Shown here piece by piece: positions 27,379 to 34,865 of a stretch of DNA of 64,000 nt. The position numbers were made by a program, and so were the translations under genes. The DNA is taken from positions 1-64,000 of the forward strand of contig JANNZM010000012.1 in assembly GCA_031410595.1 (NCBI GenBank), given 5' to 3'. Position 1 is the first letter of the stretch. Each line of letters opens with the position of its first letter. Source of the stretch: JANMCE01 sp031410595 (GTDB lineage: Bacteria > Actinomycetota > Acidimicrobiia > Acidimicrobiales > Ilumatobacteraceae). Below the pieces are notes generated by a model that saw nothing but the letters and a program-made list of their open reading frames with translations, was not told the origin of the DNA and searched no databases.

Positions 27379-28008
27379 CTACCTGATCGGACCTGTTGCG
27401 TCAGCCGCGTTACGCGAGCTGATGACGTCGTCGATAATCCCATACGCCTTGGCCTCGTCGGCGGACATCACGAAATCTCGGTCCGTGTCGGAGTGAATCC
27501 GCTCGACCGGTTGACCGGTGTGTTGCGCCAGGATGGTTTCGAGCAGCTCACGCATACGAAGGATCTCCTTGGCCGCGAGTTCAAGATCGGACACCTGAGC
27601 GTAGCCAGTTTGACCGTAGGGCTGGTGAAGGAGCACTCGACCGTGCGGCAGCGCCATGCGTTTGCCGGCCGTTCCGGAAGCCAAGAGAACGGCTGCAGCC
27701 GAGGCGGCCTGGCCATAACAGATGGTGGCAATGTCGTTCTTGATAAACCGCATGGTGTCGTAAATGGCGAACAGTGCGGTGATATCGCCACCGGGGCTGT
27801 TGATGTAGATGTTGATGTCCTTGTCGGGATTTTCCGACTCAAGGTGCAGCAGCTGGGCACAGACCACATTGGCCAGCATCTCGTCGATCGGTGAACCGAT
27901 AAAGATGATGTTGTCACGTAGCAATTTGCTGAACAGGCCCGAGCCACGCTCGCCGCGGCTGGTCTGCTCGATGACAGACGGCTCGTACACAATGTTGGAG
28001 ATCTTCAT
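27379..28008 (-). CDS. clpP: ATP-dependent Clp protease proteolytic subunit
   Basis: ClpP serine peptidase, 209 residues. The catalytic triad is S103 (GQAASAA), H128 (VLLHQP) and D178 (DTDRDFVMS). The start overlaps the tig stop by 4 bp. Actinobacteria usually carry two adjacent clpP genes; only one is present here, so either a second copy lies elsewhere or a homomeric ring is used. Confidence 0.95.
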   Translation of the reverse strand: MKISNIVYEPSVIEQTSRGERGSGLFSKLLRDNIIFIGSPIDEMLANVVCAQLLHLESENPDKDINIYINSPGGDITALFAIYDTMRFIKNDIATICYGQAASAAAVLLASGTAGKRMALPHGRVLLHQPYGQTGYAQVSDLELAAKEILRMRELLETILAQHTGQPVERIHSDTDRDFVMSADEAKAYGIIDDVISSRNAADATGPIR

Positions 28009-29345
28009 TCGGTTTCGGCCTCCTCGCCGCCTTGACCCGGGAACACAATCGAGCGGTCGATTGCGTGCCCCTCTGGGTCGACGATCTCGACTCTATCGAG
28101 GAGAACGTCCAACGCCTTGCGCTTGCGCAGATCTGCATTGAGATCGGCAACGGCATCGTTCTTCTCGTAGGCCTTGCGAACAGCCACGGGCTTCTGACGC
28201 ACCTCGATGGCGATGCGGCTGTATTCGGCCTCTAGGTCGTCGCTGTCCACTTCGATGTTCTCGGCATCGGCAACGGCCCGCAGGGCGAGGTCGATCTTGA
28301 CGCCACGAACGGAAGCATCCCGAAGGTTCTCGGTGAGCATGCCCTGATCCTGGCCGGTCATTATAAGGTACTGCTCAAGGGAAATTCCTTGCGCTTGCAA
28401 CTGCATGATGAAGTTCTGGGCCCGGCTCTGCAGTTCCTGATTGACGAGTGCATCGGGGACGTCTTCCTCCACCAGATCGGCCAGTGCCTGGGTGGTGCGG
28501 TCGACGGCCATTTGGCGAAGCTGGTTGTGGCGCACGTTGGTGAGGCGCTCACTAATGGAGGCCTTCCATGCCTCGACCGTGTCGAACTCACCCACGTTCT
28601 CATCCACCCATGCGTCGGTCAGTTCGGGCAGCGACAGCTCTTCGACCTTCTTGACGGTGACCTCGAAGTCAGCCTGAAAATCGGTGCCGCTCGGCGTTGC
28701 TTCGAACGTGAGGTGATCATCAACCTCGCTGCCGATCAGTTCTTGGTCGAAGGTGTCGGCCACCCAGCCCTTGCCGATTTCGTATTGCCAGTCCTCGGTG
28801 TTGAGCCCGGGCAGCGGCTCACCGTCACGCTCAGCCGTCAGGTCAACGGTGATGTAGTCGCCAATGACCGCGGGGCGCTCGACTGCTTCGAGCTTGCCGT
28901 TCCGGCGCAACTCGGCCTCGATCGGCGCGTTGATCTCATCGGAGGTCGGCGTGGCAGCCGGCAACTCGACGCGCAGGCCGCTGTAGCCCGGCACCATGAT
29001 GCGGGGGCGGATGGCGATGGTGGCATCGAAGCCGACCGGACCCGACTCTTCACCGGAGGTGATGTCGACCGACGGCGTGTCAATGATGTCGACGTTGTGC
29101 TCGCGCACCGCCTTGGCCAGGTACTGCGGAATGCCATCACGCAACGCCTGCTCGCGGGCAGGAGCTACGCCGATGCGGGCCTCAAGCACAGCACGGGGCG
29201 CCTTGCCGGGACGGAAACCGGGCAGCCGGACTTCCTTCGCGATCTTACGGAACGCGGCATTGATATCGGATTCGAACTCGGCTTCGTCAACGACGACGGA
29301 GAGCTTGACTTGGTTACCCTCGAGGGTTTCGACAGAACTTTGCAT
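28005..29345 (-). CDS. tig: Trigger factor
   Basis: Ribosome-associated chaperone, 446 residues. Order: N-terminal ribosome-binding domain with the signature R-L-P-G-F-R-P-G-K-A-P (about residue 42-52), a central FKBP-like domain (about 155-245) and a helical C-terminal domain. ATG 29345 gives the family start MQSSVETLEGNQVKLSV; a frame extending upstream to 29534 has no family resemblance and would overlap the divergent gene at 29496. Co-transcribed with clpP and clpX. Confidence 0.95.
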   Translation of the reverse strand: MQSSVETLEGNQVKLSVVVDEAEFESDINAAFRKIAKEVRLPGFRPGKAPRAVLEARIGVAPAREQALRDGIPQYLAKAVREHNVDIIDTPSVDITSGEESGPVGFDATIAIRPRIMVPGYSGLRVELPAATPTSDEINAPIEAELRRNGKLEAVERPAVIGDYITVDLTAERDGEPLPGLNTEDWQYEIGKGWVADTFDQELIGSEVDDHLTFEATPSGTDFQADFEVTVKKVEELSLPELTDAWVDENVGEFDTVEAWKASISERLTNVRHNQLRQMAVDRTTQALADLVEEDVPDALVNQELQSRAQNFIMQLQAQGISLEQYLIMTGQDQGMLTENLRDASVRGVKIDLALRAVADAENIEVDSDDLEAEYSRIAIEVRQKPVAVRKAYEKNDAVADLNADLRKRKALDVLLDRVEIVDPEGHAIDRSIVFPGQGGEEAETE

Positions 29346-29495
29346 ACGGAGGTGGTAATAGTACCGGTAACCCCCCTCATCTGGGGCAACCGGCGCGGAT
29401 TTTGGCGACTCTGCGACAGACCCCATCGCCTGACGAGCCGGATTTGTCGCACGAACTTCTGGTCGTGCATGGCCGATCTGGCACACTGGTTGCGT

Positions 29496-29762
29496 ATGCC
29501 GATCTGGAAAGCCCACAGTCTCGCCAAACCCCACGCCGACCAGCTTGAGCTGCGTAATGGGGACAAGGTCGTCTCCACCGCCGAGATCGAAGGCGTACCG
29601 GTCGGCACCGAGGGCAAGGTCATCTTGTCGAACGGCTTCAACTGGCTGCGGTACCGGGTCATTTTCGCCAACGACACGGAAGTCGGTGATCTCGATGGCC
29701 GGCAGCTCGCTCCCATCGGCCGTGCGGCCAAGCGTTTGGCCAAGGCGGCCCGCACGTACTAA
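29496..29762 (+). CDS. Small uncharacterised protein, possible SH3/KOW-like fold
   Basis: An 88-residue basic protein, MPIWKAHSLAKPHADQLELR onwards, with a pattern of short strands (ELRNGDKVVSTAEI, VPVGTEGKVI, YRVIFANDTEVGDLDGRQL) that recalls small SH3-like or KOW beta barrels, and a basic C-terminal helix. I do not recognise a named family. An in-frame ATG at 29469 would add nine residues. It is divergent from tig and followed by tRNA-Pro. Codon use fits the host. It may be an RNA- or nucleic-acid-binding protein, but this is only inferred from the fold pattern. Confidence 0.6.
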   Translation: MPIWKAHSLAKPHADQLELRNGDKVVSTAEIEGVPVGTEGKVILSNGFNWLRYRVIFANDTEVGDLDGRQLAPIGRAAKRLAKAARTY

Positions 29763-29840
29763 ACCACGCGGTCTAAACCACGCGGCCTAAACCTCTCCGC
29801 GGCGCGGCCGTGTGAGCGGATAGGCTTTACCAGCACCTAT

Positions 29841-29916
29841 CGGGGTGTGGCGCAGTTGGTAGCGCGCTGCGTTTGGGACGCAGAGGCCGGGAGTTCGAGT
29901 CTCCCCACCCCGACCA
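29841..29916 (+). tRNA. tRNA-Pro(TGG)
   Basis: A 76-nt tRNA. The acceptor stem CGGGGTG pairs perfectly with CACCCCG; discriminator A is followed by an encoded CCA. The anticodon arm is CTGCG-TTTGGGA-CGCAG, giving anticodon TGG. The T arm has the usual GTTCGAGTC. All arms pair well. Confidence 0.95.
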
Positions 29917-29922
29917 GTCTTC

Positions 29923-29928
29923 TACGAT
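29923..29928 (+). promoter_or_regulatory. -10 box (TACGAT), probable leaderless promoter
   Basis: TACGAT lies 7 nt before ATG 29936 with no ribosome-binding site between. It also lies only 6 nt after the tRNA-Pro 3' end, so read-through from the tRNA is possible. Confidence 0.5.
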
Positions 29929-29935
29929 CAGAACT

Positions 29936-30649
29936 ATGACCGATCAGCTCTACTTCCGCCAGCTTCTCTCCGGGCGAGATTTCGCCGTGGCCGATCAGCT
30001 GGCCGGGCAGATGGCCAACTTCGCCTACGCCATTGGCGACCGCGCCACCGGCGAGTGCGTGCTGGTGGACCCGGCCTACGACGTGAACGCTCTGGCCGAC
30101 GTCGTTGAAGCTGATGGCTTGCGCGTAACCGGTGTGTTGGCCACGCACTATCACGCCGATCACGTGGGTGGCTCCATGATGGGGTACCGCATCCAAGGCA
30201 TCACGACGCTTCTCGATCGAGTCGGTGTGAAGGTCCACGTGCAGTCCGAGGAAGCCGAATTCGTGAAGAAGGTGACAGGGGTATCGGACAACGACCTCGC
30301 CCTGCACGCCTCGGGCGATACCGTGATGGTCGGCGACATTCCCATCCAACTGCTCCACACGCCTGGACACACGCCCGGCAGCCAGTGCTTCCTGGTCGAC
30401 GGGCGGCTCGTAGCGGGCGACACGCTGTTCCTCAATGGTTGCGGACGCACCGACTTCCCGGGTTCGGACCCATCGGCCATGTACGACAGTCTCACGCGCC
30501 TCGCGAGCCTGCCCGACGACACCGTGCTCTACCCGGGCCACAACTACTCCCCGCCCCAGGCCCACCTGCCGATGTCGACCGTGAAACAGTCAAACTTCGT
30601 CTACCGCCCCAAGTCGAAGGAGCAATGGCTCACCATGTTCGGCGGCTAA
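29936..30649 (+). CDS. Metallo-beta-lactamase-fold hydrolase (glyoxalase II/persulfide dioxygenase-like)
   Basis: A 237-residue metallo-beta-lactamase-fold protein. The metal motif H71-Y-H73-A-D75-H76 is followed by a downstream TPGHTPGSQCF histidine, a VAGDTLFLNGCGRTDFPGSD segment carrying the bridging aspartate, and YPGHNY. The NGCGRTDFPGSD signature is typical of persulfide dioxygenase/glyoxalase II-like proteins. Likely substrates are thioesters or persulfides; in this mycothiol-using host S-acyl-mycothiol or mycothiol persulfide would be candidates, which is inference. Convergent with the selenoprotein candidate, 6 bp apart. Confidence 0.8.
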   Translation: MTDQLYFRQLLSGRDFAVADQLAGQMANFAYAIGDRATGECVLVDPAYDVNALADVVEADGLRVTGVLATHYHADHVGGSMMGYRIQGITTLLDRVGVKVHVQSEEAEFVKKVTGVSDNDLALHASGDTVMVGDIPIQLLHTPGHTPGSQCFLVDGRLVAGDTLFLNGCGRTDFPGSDPSAMYDSLTRLASLPDDTVLYPGHNYSPPQAHLPMSTVKQSNFVYRPKSKEQWLTMFGG

Positions 30650-30655
30650 GGCGAG

Positions 30656-31717
30656 TCAGCCGTAGTACTCTTCGCCGCCGCCTGCGGCCAGGACGTCGTC
30701 GAGCCAGTTGCCTTCGTAGACATCGTTCGGGCCTTGGAGCAGGTCGGGCGCGTCGGCGCCCTCGGGTGTGGTGACCAACGTCCAGGCCTGGCGCTTGTAC
30801 GTCCAGTTGTCGGGGTTCAAGCGATGCGCCTCGCGCCACCACGGCACCGCAGCCTCATGACCAACCGAGCGCCAGAGGTGCTGACCAAGCTCGAAGCACG
30901 CCGCAGCTCTGGCGTGTTCCATCGGGTACGGACGACTGCGGTCGATGACCTCGCCGGGCGAAAGAATGAACTCGCTGAGCGAACCCTTCGCGACCCAGTC
31001 ATCGATCATGGCGCGATAGCTGACTGATACGTCGGGAAGCTTGTTGACCTCGGCCATCATGTTGACGATGCGTTCGGGCATGCCGGGCGAAAGCTCTCGT
31101 CGGACGCGAGGTTCCAGCAACGCCAACTCGGCTGGTCGAACGATCATGCCGTCTTCGTCGATCCACACCGACATCGGAACGTTCACGAAGCCGAACAGGT
31201 CGTTGGTGATGTGGCCGGTATCGATGAGTGATGGATGGGTCGGTGCGGCGGCATCAATCCACGGCGTCGCATTGGCGGGGTCGATATCAAGCGCAACGGT
31301 GACGACGGTGAAGCCGACCGGCTCTAGCTCTGCGTGCAGTGTCTGCCACACGGGCAGGCTGGTGCGGCAGCCTCACCAACTGGCCCACGCCACCATGATT
31401 GTCCGCCGACCTCGCAGCGACGACAACGAAAACGAGTCACCATTCCGATCCCGCAGCACAGGGTCGGGGGCAACTGCAGTGGTGAGTGCCTTTCCTCCGC
31501 TGGCCGGACCGAGCGCCCACAACCCGTGCGCCTCGTCGTGCACGAGCGGCATGCGCAAACGCTCGGAGATGACCGTCGCGTCAAGCGTACCGTCAGCCTT
31601 GATCGCACCCGGCGCCGGAACGCAGACATCGCCCTGACACAGACCCTGCGGCTTCGCCGTCCAGCCCGTTCGAGCCGTGAAGTCCAGTGGATCCATCGAC
31701 AGCGAGGTCAAAAGCAT
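30656..31717 (-). CDS. Redoxin/TlpA-like protein with in-frame UGA, probable selenoprotein
   Basis: A 353-residue thioredoxin-fold protein if the TGA at 31373-31375 (codon 115) is read as selenocysteine. The frame is open on both sides of this single TGA. The local sequence is WASW-U-GCRTSLPVW; to my knowledge cysteine homologues in actinobacteria read WASWCGCR at this place, so the UGA falls on the first redox residue of a C-G-C motif. Upstream, residues 1-105 include a conserved-looking GLCQGDVCVP segment; downstream the thioredoxin fold continues normally (VVTVALD, the cis-Pro region VNVPMSVWIDEDG) with a helical tail. Stem-loops begin right after the UGA. TATAGG lies 7 nt before ATG 31717. 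The alternative is a nonsense mutation or sequencing error; the selenocysteine machinery is not in this window. Confidence 0.7.
31343..31370 (-). promoter_or_regulatory. SECIS-like stem-loop after the in-frame UGA
   Basis: Two nt after the UGA, 31370-31362 (CTGCCGCAC) pairs with 31351-31343 (GTGTGGCAG) as a 9-bp stem with one G-U, around a 10 nt loop. A mutually exclusive hairpin pairs 31357-31353 (CTGCC) with 31347-31343 (GGCAG) around the loop CGTGT, whose second base is G and which begins 20 nt after the UGA; that form meets the published bacterial SECIS rules as I remember them. GC-rich coding DNA forms hairpins easily, so this is supporting evidence only. Confidence 0.4.
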
Positions 31718-31772
31718 GCCGAACCCTATAGGCCGAGCCGAACCGTGTGCCTACCTGGCTACGCTCGGGCCG
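31718..31772. promoter_or_regulatory. Divergent leaderless promoters, redoxin and enoyl-CoA hydratase
   Basis: On the minus strand TATAGG (31725-31730) lies 7 nt before ATG 31717. On the plus strand TACGCT (31760-31765) lies 7 nt before ATG 31773. Only 55 bp separate the two start codons, so the promoters probably share regulatory DNA. Confidence 0.5.
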
Positions 31773-32597
31773 ATGAGCACGTACGAGCAGATCATCTACA
31801 GCGTTGCGGACCCGGTTGCCACGATCTCGCTGAACCGCCCCCATGCGCTCAACGCGTGGACCGATCAGATGGCTGCCGAGGTGTTCGACGCATTGCGTCG
31901 CGCTACCGACGACCCGGCAGTCGTTGGGATCGTGATCACGGGTGAAGGTCGCGGGTTCTGCGCCGGCGCCGACCTGAAAATGCTCAGCGGTATCAGTGCC
32001 GGCAAACGAGGCGAACCCGAGCCCGTAAAGCTCGCCGGCGACGCCGCCTGGGGTGACGACTTCCGAGGCCTCTATACCTCGCTGCTGTCGGTGCCGAAGC
32101 CGATCATCGCTGCGATAAACGGCGCGGTCGCTGGCATGGCTGTGCCGCTCGTGTTGTCGTGTGACCTTCGCTTTATCTCTACCGCCGGAAAGATCACGAT
32201 GGCGTTTTCGCAGCGTGGGCTCATCGGCGAGTGGGGCTCAAGCTGGCTGCTTCCGAAGCTTGTCGGGCCGTCGAAGGCGCTCGACATCATGCTGTCGTCA
32301 AGGCTGGTCGGCGGCGCCGAAGCGTTCCAGATGGGGCTCGCGGATCGCCTGCTTGAACCCGCCGAGCTTCTTCCCGCCGCCACGGCGTACATCACGGACC
32401 TTGCCGAGAAATGTTCACCGACCTCAATGGCCATCATGAAGCGTCAGGTCTATCAGCAGCTTCACGAAGGCCTGGGAGCCGCCGAGCGCGAGGCCGCGAC
32501 CCTCATGCGGGAGAGCTTCGGTCGGCCCGACTTCGCCGAAGGAGTGTCGTCGTTCCTCGAGCGTCGACCGCCTCAGTTCGGTCGGATCGGGGGCTGA
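31773..32597 (+). CDS. Enoyl-CoA hydratase/isomerase family protein
   Basis: A 274-residue crotonase-fold protein acting on acyl-CoA thioesters. The oxyanion-hole segments are GRGFCAGADLKML (about residue 66-78) and INGAVAGMAVPLVLSCDLRF (about 112-131). A glutamate in the GLIGEWGSS segment fits one catalytic position; the second canonical glutamate is not obvious, so isomerase or hydrolase activity is possible. The gene is followed 7 bp later by a metallo-beta-lactamase-fold gene, with which it may form an operon. Substrate unknown; beta-oxidation-like degradation is likely. Confidence 0.85.
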   Translation: MSTYEQIIYSVADPVATISLNRPHALNAWTDQMAAEVFDALRRATDDPAVVGIVITGEGRGFCAGADLKMLSGISAGKRGEPEPVKLAGDAAWGDDFRGLYTSLLSVPKPIIAAINGAVAGMAVPLVLSCDLRFISTAGKITMAFSQRGLIGEWGSSWLLPKLVGPSKALDIMLSSRLVGGAEAFQMGLADRLLEPAELLPAATAYITDLAEKCSPTSMAIMKRQVYQQLHEGLGAAEREAATLMRESFGRPDFAEGVSSFLERRPPQFGRIGG

Positions 32598-32604
32598 CGG
32601 CCAC

Positions 32605-33417
32605 ATGACGACGCTCGAATCAATCCGCGTGGGCGACATCGTCGTCCATCCCATCTACGACGGCACCGCGGTACTCACGACCGACATGTGGGCCGGAAGT
32701 GATTGGACCGCACATCGCCATCTCCTCGACGATGCGAATCGACTCGTTGTGCCGGTCGGGGCCTTCCTGGTGCGCGTGGGCGGCAAGATGCTTCTGCTCG
32801 ACGCTGGCGTCGGTGATGTTCGCGACGACATGTTCGAAGGCGGCCAATTGCTGCAAAGCCTCGCCGCCGCCGACGTAACGCCCGAAGACATCGACGTCAT
32901 CGTCGTGTCCCATCTACACAGCGACCATACGGGTTGGCTCGAGCGTGACGGCGTTTCGGTGTTTCCCCGAGCGTCCATCCGCATTGGAGCGGCCGACTGG
33001 GAGCACTTCGTGGATGGAGCGACCCACAGCAAACGCGCCGCGCGCCTGCGCGTCGTCGAGAACCAGGTCGATCTCATTCACGGCGATGGGGTTGCCATAC
33101 TGCCGGGTGTTACCACTCGGTCGACGCCAGGTCACACCCCGGGCCATACGAGCACCGTGATCTCAAGCGGCACCGAGCGGATCATCGTGCTCGGCGACGC
33201 TCTGCACTGCCCGGCACAACTCACCGAGACCGAGTGGCAGTTTGTGTTCGATGTCGATGCCGAGCTGGCTGTTCGCACCCGGCAGGCGCTGCTTCGCGAA
33301 GCCGAGGAGCCGGGCACCGTGGTGCTGCCGTGCCACTTCCCCGATATGCAGTCGGCACGCCTCATGGCTGCACACGGCCAGAGGCGCTGGGTCGTCGGCG
33401 AACCGTCCACCACCTAG
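32605..33417 (+). CDS. Metallo-beta-lactamase-fold hydrolase (lactonase-like)
   Basis: A 270-residue metallo-beta-lactamase-fold protein. The metal motif is H103-L-H105-S-D107-H108, with TPGHTPGHTS and GDALHCPAQ later. The segment order and the DAGVGD loop are like those of AttM/AiiA-type lactonases and related quorum-quenching hydrolases, but these are also shared by many alkylated-lactone or carbamate hydrolases. It lies 7 bp after the enoyl-CoA hydratase gene, suggesting a joint catabolic role. Substrate unknown. Confidence 0.75.
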   Translation: MTTLESIRVGDIVVHPIYDGTAVLTTDMWAGSDWTAHRHLLDDANRLVVPVGAFLVRVGGKMLLLDAGVGDVRDDMFEGGQLLQSLAAADVTPEDIDVIVVSHLHSDHTGWLERDGVSVFPRASIRIGAADWEHFVDGATHSKRAARLRVVENQVDLIHGDGVAILPGVTTRSTPGHTPGHTSTVISSGTERIIVLGDALHCPAQLTETEWQFVFDVDAELAVRTRQALLREAEEPGTVVLPCHFPDMQSARLMAAHGQRRWVVGEPSTT

Positions 33418-33470
33418 GTGTCGTACGAAGGCATTCAGTCGCCCTCCTCGGCTGGACGGTGCGTGAGCGC

Positions 33471-33486
33471 TATAGTAAATACTATG
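33471..33486 (+). promoter_or_regulatory. Promoter-operator of the MazEF-like pair
   Basis: The -10 box TATAGT (33471-33476) is 7 nt before ATG 33484. It overlaps a perfect palindrome ATAGTA-AA-TACTAT at 33472-33485 that runs into the start codon. A repressor bound there would block both the polymerase site and the leaderless start, as expected for toxin-antitoxin autoregulation. Confidence 0.55.
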
Positions 33487-33723
33487 GCAAGCACTACGAC
33501 GATTGCGATAGCTCCCGCCACGAGGGATGCGCTGCGCGGGCTGGCGGCGGAACGTGGGGACACCATGGACTCCCTGATCGTTCGACTGCTGCGTGACGAG
33601 CGCGCCCGTCGCATGGGCGCAGCTCTGGCTAACCGTCGCGCTCAGATGGCTGCGGACGAGGTTGCCATCGAGCGAGCGCTCATCGCTGGCTCGGCAACGG
33701 CGGTGGCACATGAGATCGGGTGA
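33484..33723 (+). CDS. Ribbon-helix-helix-like antitoxin
   Basis: A 79-residue protein beginning MASTTTIAIAPATRDALRGL, with a short strand and two helices (about residues 3-45) resembling a ribbon-helix-helix DNA-binding domain, followed by a charged helical tail that would bind the toxin. It precedes a MazF/PemK-like toxin gene, overlapping it by 14 bp. The palindrome at its start codon is the probable autoregulatory site. A longer upstream frame exists (from 33418) but lies before the promoter. Confidence 0.7.
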   Translation: MASTTTIAIAPATRDALRGLAAERGDTMDSLIVRLLRDERARRMGAALANRRAQMAADEVAIERALIAGSATAVAHEIG

Positions 33724-34021
33724 GATCGCCATCATCGACTTCGGCATTCCGATCGGTAGCACTCCGGCCCTTGTACGGCCAGCGGTGGTCGTCACCGCCC
33801 AGCCGACGCTTGATGAGTTCGACCAAACCTTTCACGTCGTGCCGATCACGAACACACCACGGCCTTGGCCAAGTGACGTACATACCGAGCGAGGGCAGGC
33901 CCAATGCCATCTGCTCATAGTCGTGGACCAATCGCAGGTCGTACAGCAAACGACCGAGAACGTCGGAGTTGTCGTCCTGACCCAGATCCGTGAAGTCGTC
34001 TCGATATTGCTCGGCATCTAG
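33710..34021 (+). CDS. MazF/PemK-family toxin
   Basis: A 103-residue protein of the MazF/PemK endoribonuclease-toxin family. The N-terminal R-S-G-E-I-A-I-I-D-F-G and R-P-A-V-V-V strand pattern and the later V-V-P-I-T-N-T segment fit the family's SH3-like barrel. It overlaps the antitoxin gene by 14 bp, typical of coupled toxin-antitoxin pairs. The length is slightly short (usual 105-120) but the terminal helix (LTQIREVVSILLGI) is present, so it looks intact. Expected to cut mRNA when the antitoxin is lost. Confidence 0.75.
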   Translation: MRSGEIAIIDFGIPIGSTPALVRPAVVVTAQPTLDEFDQTFHVVPITNTPRPWPSDVHTERGQAQCHLLIVVDQSQVVQQTTENVGVVVLTQIREVVSILLGI

Positions 34022-34072
34022 TCGTGGGCTGTTCAAGGAGATGCCGGTCGACGGGTCGGTCGAACCAAGTGC

Positions 34073-34600
34073 CTACACCGTTGCGATGGCGGGGCCGAAC
34101 TCGGCCAGTTTGCTGCCCGTGGAATGGAGGTGGTCGCCCAACCTTCCGAGGTCTTCACCAGTCGAATTGAGACGCTGTCCAACCAAACGGAACTGGGTGG
34201 CGACGCTGCCGAGTCCGTCGGCGACACCGCCGAGTTTGGCGGCGTGTTCCGTCAACTCCCCCGCTGCACCAGCGTGCAGTCCTTGCACGATGCCAGCGAG
34301 TCTTGTGACCATCTCGACGGCGTCATGCAGTTCCTGTCGGCACGTATCGAGCGCGTCGGAAGCAACATCGACCAGGGAGTGGATCGGCGAATCGCCACCG
34401 CTGAGGAAGCCCGATGCGTTGGTGGCTGCGCTCGCTGCCGTCACCAAACCGTCGCCCGCTTCGCCCAGCAGCTTTGGCGTGTTCTGCACCAGCCGGACCA
34501 GGTCATCACCGTGGTCGCGCACGAACGCGATCACATGCAGCACCTCTTCCATGATGTCGCCGAACGGATTGCCCTTGGTGAGGTTGTCCAACAAGCCCAT
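34073..34600 (-). CDS. Uncharacterised helical protein
   Basis: A 175-residue helical protein without a recognisable family. The start MGLLDNLTKGNPFGDIMEEV is followed by amphipathic helices with repeated H-D/L-G-L patterns (about residues 100-170: AAKLGGVADGLGSVATQF, LGRLGDHLHSTGSKL), resembling phasin-like or apolipoprotein-like repeats. A good Shine-Dalgarno AAGGAG lies 6 nt before the ATG, unlike most neighbours, which are leaderless. It is convergent with the MazF gene. Codon use is normal, so it is a real gene, function unknown. Confidence 0.65.
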   Translation of the reverse strand: MGLLDNLTKGNPFGDIMEEVLHVIAFVRDHGDDLVRLVQNTPKLLGEAGDGLVTAASAATNASGFLSGGDSPIHSLVDVASDALDTCRQELHDAVEMVTRLAGIVQGLHAGAAGELTEHAAKLGGVADGLGSVATQFRLVGQRLNSTGEDLGRLGDHLHSTGSKLAEFGPAIATV

Positions 34601-34694
34601 TGCTGCTCCTTTTGAGATTCGAGGGTCGACTGTACCGACTTGCCAGCAATTGACGGGCGTTTCCTCTAACTGGCCGCTATCCTCTCTATCTCCT

Positions 34695-34768
34695 GCGGGT
34701 GTAGCTCAGTGGTAGAGCACCGTCCTTCCAAGTCGGCTACGCCAGTTCGATTCTGGTCACCCGCTCCA
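34695..34768 (+). tRNA. tRNA-Gly(TCC)
   Basis: A 74-nt tRNA. Acceptor GCGGGTG pairs with CACCCGC; discriminator T then encoded CCA. The anticodon loop CTTCCAA gives TCC. The anticodon stem CCGTC/GTCGG contains one T-T mismatch (positions 30-40), which is unusual but tolerated. D and T arms are normal. A hairpin terminator follows 2 nt later. Confidence 0.93.
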
Positions 34769-34770
34769 TC

Positions 34771-34802
34771 GAACAGCCCGGCCGTCAACGGCCAGGCTGT
34801 TC
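34771..34802 (+). terminator. Terminator of tRNA-Gly
   Basis: An almost perfect hairpin: 34771-34778 (GAACAGCC) with 34795-34802 (GGCTGTTC) and an inner stem 34780-34784 with 34889-like arm 34789-34793 around TCAA, with one C-A mismatch between the stems. It is followed by CGTTTCG. Its position directly after the tRNA fits a rho-independent terminator. Confidence 0.75.
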
Positions 34803-34865
34803 CGTTTCGCTATGGGTGGCTACCTGAAAGCGCACGAACAAGCTTGGCTGGGCCAAACTCTGGAC

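Noticed and set aside
28389..29495. Long + strand frame antisense to tig leading into the 29496 gene
   Set aside because: The upstream part is antisense to trigger factor; only the last 88 codons look like a real gene.
31343..31375. Frameshift or two separate redoxin genes
   Set aside because: Both halves are in the same frame and only one stop codon intervenes, located at the expected cysteine, so recoding explains the data with fewer assumptions. A nonsense mutation remains the main alternative.
33423..33436. 14-nt identity between 33423 and the tRNA-Arg end at 54505 (possible att site)
   Set aside because: Several 14-mers are expected to recur by chance in 64 kb, and no integrase gene is present.
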